9,543 nucleotides of DNA from JBLFWJ01 sp047611425 (GTDB lineage Bacteria; Bacteroidota; Bacteroidia; UBA10329). The stretch is from assembly GCA_047611425.1 (NCBI GenBank), contig JBLFWJ010000133.1, positions 1-9,543 of the forward strand, written 5' to 3'. The notes beneath the pieces were generated by a model. That model was not told the DNA's origin. It did no database searches and worked only from the letters and a program-made list of their open reading frames with translations. A program made the translations under genes and the position numbers. Below, one piece after another: positions 6,539-9,543 of the stretch (position 1 is the stretch's first letter; each line of letters begins with the position of its first letter).

Positions 6539-8061
6539 TGACAAATAGAGTTTATGTATTCCAAAAGATTGCCGCGTCATTCTTGCAAAGATTGGCGTCC
6601 TTTTTAGGTTTGGTATTGTCAACTGTTCTCGATACACCGCCTAAAAAAGGCGGCACTCGAACTGACATCGCACTATTCCCTACTGTCACTTCGAGTGATT
6701 TTGAGGGACGAAAAATTGTATCGAGAAGCAACTTCTCCGTTCAAATACCAAGTCAACGTCTACACTGGTTAAGCACAATTCTTGCTATCGTGAGTGTTGG
6801 CCTGCTTTCTACTTCCGCCCAAACCTTATCTCTGGAAGAAGCCACTACCCTAGCACTTCAACACAACTACGACATTCAATTGGCGCAGAAAAGTGTTGAG
6901 GCTGCAGACAATAACGCGAGCATTTACAACACAGGTTTTCTTCCAACGGCAAACTTGAGTGGTAACGGAACCATTAACTACAATGCTGGAGAAAATGAAA
7001 CGTCTCAAGGAACCAGCACCTTTGATGCGACAGACGCCTATCAATATGGCGCCTCAGTGGGAATCAGCTACACCATTTTCAATGGGCTTGGACGTAAATA
7101 CAATTACAAGTCACTAAAGGAGCAGCACAATCTGACCGAGCTTCAGGCCCAGCAAATCATTGAGCAAACCATGGTTCAGTTGAGCAGTGCATACTATCAG
7201 ATTGCGCAGCTTTCAGAGAACGTTTCCATTTTAGAGAATGCCAAGGAGATTAGCAAGATTCGTTTAAAGCGCGCACAATATGCTTTTGAATATGGACAAG
7301 GTTCTCAACTTAATATTCTGAATGCAGAGGTTGATGTAAACAACGACAGCATCAACCTACTGAACACCCTGCAGCAGCTAGACAACGCAAAGCGAAATCT
7401 CAACCTGATTCTTGGTAGAAAATTGGACGAATCATTCAGCGTGGATACTGCGGTAACATTTAACCTCGCTTTATCTGCCGATGACCTCAACTCAAAAGCT
7501 CAAGAGCGAAACAACCAGATTCAACAAACGCAAAGTCAGCTTAGAAATAGCGAGTTTGCAATTAAAGCCGGTCGTTCAGGTTGGTTCCCAAGTCTGAGTG
7601 CAAATGCGGCCTACGCCTACTCCGGCAACAAGAATTCAGCAAGTCCTTTCTTGCAAGGAAGCCAGACATATGGCCCACAAGCTGGGTTGAGTTTAAGCTG
7701 GAACATCTTTGATGGAGGTGGAACTAAGACAAGAGTTCAAGGCGCTAAAATCCAGCTTGAAACTCAGAAACTTCAGCAAGAGAAAACGATTTACACGGTT
7801 GAACGAGATGTGTTGAATGCTCATGCGTCCTATCAGAATGCGCTGTTCGTATTGAAAGCACAGCAAGACAACTTAGCCACTGCCAAACGCAATTTCGACC
7901 GGAGCAATGAGATGTACAAGAATGGGCAGATCACTTCCATTGAATTCAGAACGGCTCAACTCAATATGCTCAACGCACAAAGCAGTGTCAGCCAAGCCAA
8001 GTACAGCGCCAAGAATGCGGAGTTGCAGTTGAAGCAATTGGCTGGTATTCTTTCAGAGTAA
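6538..8061 (+). CDS. TolC-family outer-membrane efflux channel protein
   Basis: The outer-membrane component of the tripartite pump, about 507 residues from ATG 6538 (GTG 6526 would add four). The conserved part starts with QTLSLEEATTLALQHNYDIQ and shows the two repeated OEP halves (about 100-290 and 310-505, numbered from GTG 6526), each with long helices that build the periplasmic tunnel and strands such as YGASVGISYTIFNG and YGPQAGLSLSWNIFDGG for the barrel. The true signal peptide is RLHWLSTILAIVSVGLLSTSA (about 78-98), cleaved before Q99, which is far inside the frame. No ATG, GTG or TTG occurs in frame between the repeat element ending at 6727 and this signal, apart from a GTG at 6790 that is too late. 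The translated protein therefore carries about 75 extra residues, including a second hydrophobic stretch (about 17-34) and a segment encoded by inverted repeat arms. Either an upstream start makes a long leader or a non-standard start is used. The gene is the last of the operon, 46 bp after the pump. Confidence 0.9.
   Translation: MTNRVYVFQKIAASFLQRLASFLGLVLSTVLDTPPKKGGTRTDIALFPTVTSSDFEGRKIVSRSNFSVQIPSQRLHWLSTILAIVSVGLLSTSAQTLSLEEATTLALQHNYDIQLAQKSVEAADNNASIYNTGFLPTANLSGNGTINYNAGENETSQGTSTFDATDAYQYGASVGISYTIFNGLGRKYNYKSLKEQHNLTELQAQQIIEQTMVQLSSAYYQIAQLSENVSILENAKEISKIRLKRAQYAFEYGQGSQLNILNAEVDVNNDSINLLNTLQQLDNAKRNLNLILGRKLDESFSVDTAVTFNLALSADDLNSKAQERNNQIQQTQSQLRNSEFAIKAGRSGWFPSLSANAAYAYSGNKNSASPFLQGSQTYGPQAGLSLSWNIFDGGGTKTRVQGAKIQLETQKLQQEKTIYTVERDVLNAHASYQNALFVLKAQQDNLATAKRNFDRSNEMYKNGQITSIEFRTAQLNMLNAQSSVSQAKYSAKNAELQLKQLAGILSE
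6626..6727. repeat. Pair of inverted repeat arms inside the 5' end of tolC
   Basis: The left arm has TTCTCGATACA (6626-6636), a small hairpin CCGCC/GGCGG around TAAAAAA (6637-6653), then CACTCGAACTGACA (6654-6667). The right arm has TGTCACTTCGAGTG (6684-6697), 19 bases of different sequence, then TGTATCGAGAA (6717-6727). The outer 11 bases are perfect inverted complements and the inner 14 match at 13 positions, with a 16-base loop between the arms. The whole could form a long cruciform or mRNA hairpin. It has the shape of two head-to-head copies of an intergenic palindromic repeat, and it is in frame with the downstream channel. Confidence 0.8.
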
Positions 8062-8070
8062 AGGCTCTGA
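8053..8070 (+). terminator. Hairpin across the tolC stop codon, weak terminator candidate
   Basis: TCAGAG (8053-8058) and CTCTGA (8065-8070) form a perfect 6-bp stem, extended by a U-G pair to seven with an AAAG loop in plus-strand RNA. It contains the tolC stop and fills the 9-nt gap to the stop of the convergent VOC gene. There is no T-run after it in either direction, so strong intrinsic termination is doubtful. It may protect the mRNA 3' end or weakly separate the convergent genes. Confidence 0.35.
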
Positions 8071-8418
8071 CTACTTATCCGACCAAACGGCCAGTTCGTT
8101 TCCTGAAGGATCCAGGAATTGAAACCTTCTCCCACCTGGAAAGGAGAAAGTGTATTTCGTGATAGTTCCACCAGCATTCTTCACGTCATCGAGTGAAGAC
8201 TCAAGATTAGAATGATACAGCACCACGAGGGCTCCATTCACAGGTTGATCTTCGGTTAGTTCAAAACCACCTTGTAGGCCGCTTTCATCGAACGCAATAT
8301 AGGTAGGACCATAATCCGTGAATTCCCAGTTAAATGCTTTGGTGTAAAACGCTTTGACTAATTCAAGGTCTGTTGCCTTGTACTCAACGTAGTTAATGTG
8401 GTTGTTGATTTGCTTCAT
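8071..8418 (-). CDS. VOC superfamily (glyoxalase/bleomycin-resistance-like) protein
   Basis: A 115-residue, single-domain cytoplasmic protein with the paired beta-alpha-beta-beta-beta modules of the vicinal oxygen chelate fold. The first module reads NYVEYKATDLELVKAFYTKA (9-28) then FNWEFTDYGPTY (29-40). The second reads ALVVLYHSNLESSLDDVKNA (63-82) and ends in GGRRFQFLDPSGNELAVW (95-112), the typical FxDPxGNxLxxW close. Possible metal ligands are E12, H69 and E108, judged from their places in the strands, but the family is very diverse (lyases, dioxygenases, antibiotic-binding proteins), so no reaction is assigned. It lies tail to tail with tolC, 9 nt between stops, and faces away from the next lipoprotein gene. 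It is probably an independent gene and not part of the efflux operon. The start is ATG at 8418, with a U/A-rich leader and no Shine-Dalgarno. Confidence 0.9.
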   Translation of the reverse strand: MKQINNHINYVEYKATDLELVKAFYTKAFNWEFTDYGPTYIAFDESGLQGGFELTEDQPVNGALVVLYHSNLESSLDDVKNAGGTITKYTFSFPGGRRFQFLDPSGNELAVWSDK

Positions 8419-8460
8419 GAGATGTTTTCAAAATCGAATGTAATTGTTGAATTTTAAGCC

Positions 8461-8474
8461 TGCTGAATTCAGCA
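8461..8474. promoter_or_regulatory. Perfect 14-bp palindrome in the divergent VOC/lipoprotein gap
   Basis: TGCTGAATTCAGCA is a perfect inverted repeat near the middle of the 97-bp region between the VOC gene and the divergent lipoprotein gene. Its size and position fit a dimeric regulator site serving one or both genes. No regulator gene is adjacent, and I find no well-spaced TTG/TAnnTTTG promoter here, so the role is only a possibility. Chance palindromes of this length are uncommon but not excluded. Confidence 0.35.
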
Positions 8475-8515
8475 ACCAATGATGACAGAATCCTCATCGA
8501 GTAAACTTGAAGAAA

Positions 8516-9049
8516 ATGGTAAAGAAGATCACGGCTCTCTGGACTACAGGAATCCTTCTTTCTATCCTATTAATTGCTTGCTGCAAAAGAGAATACCTGA
8601 TTACAGGATTGAGTGGTACAGAGGCGTATGAACTTATCGGTGATTCTGTCAGTTATGAGAACTTGGATACTATACGTGGGCCTTTTCGGCTGAACCTCAT
8701 TCCTGAACTAGAATATCTCACCGCTCAGGCCGTTCCTGGCATCAGTCGAACTTTGGCGACATCCTGTGCGCATGAATTCATCAATTCAATTGAAAACGTC
8801 TCGTTGTTCCTTGATAAACCATTTATCTATGATCACGACACTATTCCGGCTAATCAAAACTTAATTGGTTTGGTGACAAGCACCATCTATCAAGAATATG
8901 ATATCATCGATTTCCATTTAGACTTCGACACTACGTTCATGGCCAGCTCCCAATTCAGTACGGAGTCCTACACCTTCGAAGTTGTTGCAACAACATCTGA
9001 TAGCATGGTCCTTACGGTGGCTCGTGATCTATACATCGACATTGATTAA
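8516..9049 (+). CDS. Predicted lipoprotein, unknown function
   Basis: A 177-residue predicted lipoprotein that I do not recognise as a characterised family. The N-terminus is MVKKITALW, then a hydrophobic stretch and a lipobox L19-I20-A21-C22 followed by a second cysteine, so the mature chain should be lipidated at Cys22. The body has a third cysteine in TLATSCAHEFINSIENVSLF and is rich in beta-type segments (IIDFHLDFDTTFMASSQFST, SYTFEVVATTSDSMVLTVAR), suggesting a small secreted beta domain. The CAHEF/NSIENVSLF part loosely recalls short Bacteroidota lipoproteins of unknown function, which is only an impression. A TTG at 8507 would extend it by three residues, but I preferred ATG 8516 with AAGAAA before it. 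The gene stands alone, followed by 490 bases without a protein gene. Its stop is TAA at 9047-9049. Confidence 0.82.
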   Translation: MVKKITALWTTGILLSILLIACCKREYLITGLSGTEAYELIGDSVSYENLDTIRGPFRLNLIPELEYLTAQAVPGISRTLATSCAHEFINSIENVSLFLDKPFIYDHDTIPANQNLIGLVTSTIYQEYDIIDFHLDFDTTFMASSQFSTESYTFEVVATTSDSMVLTVARDLYIDID

Positions 9050-9064
9050 TTGCCCCCACCCCAC

Positions 9065-9099
9065 AAAAAAAACACCCGTCCGCAAAAAGCAGACAAGTG
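9065..9099 (-). terminator. Strong intrinsic terminator, minus strand
   Basis: On the minus strand CACTTGTCTGC (9099-9089) pairs with GCGGACGGGTG (9083-9073) over 11 bp, using three G-U pairs, with a five-U loop. It is followed at once by eight T residues (9072-9065). On the plus strand the G-U pairs become A-C mismatches and no T-run follows, so the element is strand-specific. It must end a transcript coming from the right. No protein gene on that strand is visible within the window, so it may end the adjoining structured RNA or a transcript from beyond 9543. Confidence 0.75.
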
Positions 9100-9180
9100 G
9101 TAACTACCAGCCGAACCCCGTAACCTTTAGCTAGGTGCTGGCAGCTTTGCGTTAAGCGGCTAAGCCTTTGGTGGCTTTGC
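9065..9180 (-). ncRNA. Candidate structured small RNA ending in an intrinsic terminator
   Basis: Read on the minus strand, this stretch holds three consecutive hairpins. Hairpin 1 (9180-9159) is GC-A-AAGCC paired with GGCTT-A-GC, with one A-A mismatch and loop ACCAAA. Then comes a 12-nt linker. Hairpin 2 (9146-9102) pairs AGCTGCCAGC with GCTGGTAGTT over 10 bp (two G-U), continues inward with ACCT/AGGT around AGCTAA, and has an 11-nt one-sided bulge TACGGGGTTCG (9122-9112). Two nucleotides later comes the 11-bp terminator stem and U8. Several of the pairs are G-U and break on the plus strand, which points to a minus-strand RNA. It matches no RNA family I know (not tmRNA, SRP RNA or tRNA). No convincing promoter was found, so the 5' end is open and it could instead be the 3' UTR of a longer transcript. 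Confidence 0.45.
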
Positions 9181-9293
9181 TCCAAGCTCACTTTTTCGAT
9201 AATTAAGCTTACTGACGCATTTTCATGTATTGATTGTTGACACAGTTCGCTGAACAGACCCAACAGACCCGATTTTCCACACGCTTTAGAAGA

Positions 9294-9528
9294 CACGAAA
9301 GACAAAACTTTGCCTTCCAAAGACCTTTACTAAGATCAAGCGAGGTCGTTAGTATGCACGAACGACAAAACTTTGCCTTCCAAAGACCTTTACTAAGATC
9401 AAGCGAGGTCGTTAGTGTGCACGAAAGAGGAAACTTTGCCTTCCAAAGACCTTTACTAAGATCAAGCGAGGTCGTTAGTATGCACGAAAGAGGAAACTTT
9501 ATCTTCTAAAAACCTTTTCTAAGGCAAG
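9294..9528. repeat. 63-bp tandem repeat, three full copies and one diverged copy
   Basis: Units start at 9294, 9357, 9420 and 9483, always at CACGAA. Copies 1 and 2 differ at two positions and copies 1 and 3 at two (CA to GG at unit positions 10-11). Copy 4 keeps the first 18 bases and then diverges, losing one base, with a recognisable match until about 9528. Each unit holds a CTTTG/CAAAG hairpin (copy 1: 9308-9322). It also has TACTAA/TTAGTA arms (9328-9333, 9349-9354) and a GACCT/AGGTC pair (9322-9326, 9343-9347) that would cross the TACTAA pairing. The unit is a multiple of three, so a frame stays open through it (21-residue repeat HERQNFAFQRPLLRSSEVVS plus M or V). With no promoter, start signal or family match, I read this as a non-coding minisatellite. 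The flanking bases 9181-9293 show nothing else. Confidence 0.85.
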
Positions 9529-9543
9529 AAAGCCCTTTTCTAA

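Noticed and set aside
9102..9157. Integron attC site, because GCTTAAC on the minus strand fits the RYYYAAC box and a bulged hairpin follows
   Set aside because: No complementary GTTRRRY box is found at the other end of the hairpin, and the 11-bp stem with U8 fits a terminator better. No integrase or cassette is visible.
9012..9320. Cys-rich 102-codon minus-strand frame
   Set aside because: It overlaps the end of the lipoprotein gene, runs through the hairpins and the terminator, and resembles no protein family. RNA structure explains the region better.
9234..9509. Open frame of 91 codons through the 63-bp repeats, encoding a 21-residue repeat
   Set aside because: The unit length is a multiple of three, so an open frame is automatic once one unit lacks stops. 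There is no promoter, start signal, secretion signal or known repeat family.
9294..9528. CRISPR array
   Set aside because: The whole 63-bp unit is repeated with no variable spacers, and no cas gene is present.

Overview
The window looks like a chromosomal segment from a member of the Bacteroidota, probably in or near the Flavobacteriia. This is inferred from moderate-to-low GC, A-rich leaders with little Shine-Dalgarno signal, candidate promoters of the Bacteroidota type (-33 TTG, about 19 nt, -7 TAnnTTTG), two lipoproteins with an LIAC lipobox, and an efflux operon with its own TolC-family gene. No phage, transposase, CRISPR or rRNA/tRNA gene is visible.

Left part (1-1516, minus strand): a two-gene unit, transcribed right to left, encodes a large predicted lipoprotein of unknown function and a YiiM-like MOSC-domain protein. 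Only 5 nt separate the two genes. The lipoprotein gene has a plausible promoter in the region shared with marR.

Centre (1617-8061, plus strand): a complete tripartite RND efflux operon, in the order MarR-type regulator, periplasmic adaptor, 1053-aa inner-membrane RND transporter, TolC-family outer-membrane channel. A perfect 14-bp palindrome overlaps the -33 box of a consensus-like promoter just before the regulator, which suggests autorepression of the whole operon. The predicted transcript would be leaderless or nearly so. The two downstream gaps of the operon each carry a short tandem repeat, an 8-mer before the transporter and eight 7-mers before tolC. The tolC reading frame begins with about 75 residues that seem to come from repeat DNA, including a pair of inverted repeat arms, before the real secretion signal appears.

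Right part (8053-9543): a small VOC/glyoxalase-like gene lies tail to tail with tolC. It is divergent from a second, unrecognised lipoprotein gene, with a perfect 14-bp palindrome between them. The last 490 bases have no convincing protein gene. They hold two unusual things: a compact series of hairpins that folds best as minus-strand RNA and ends in a strong intrinsic terminator (candidate small RNA, about 9180 down to 9065), and a tandem repeat with a 63-bp unit (three full copies and one diverged copy) that runs towards the window edge.

The most promising undescribed elements are the minus-strand structured RNA candidate with its neighbouring 63-bp repeat, and the repeat-derived 5' end of tolC.
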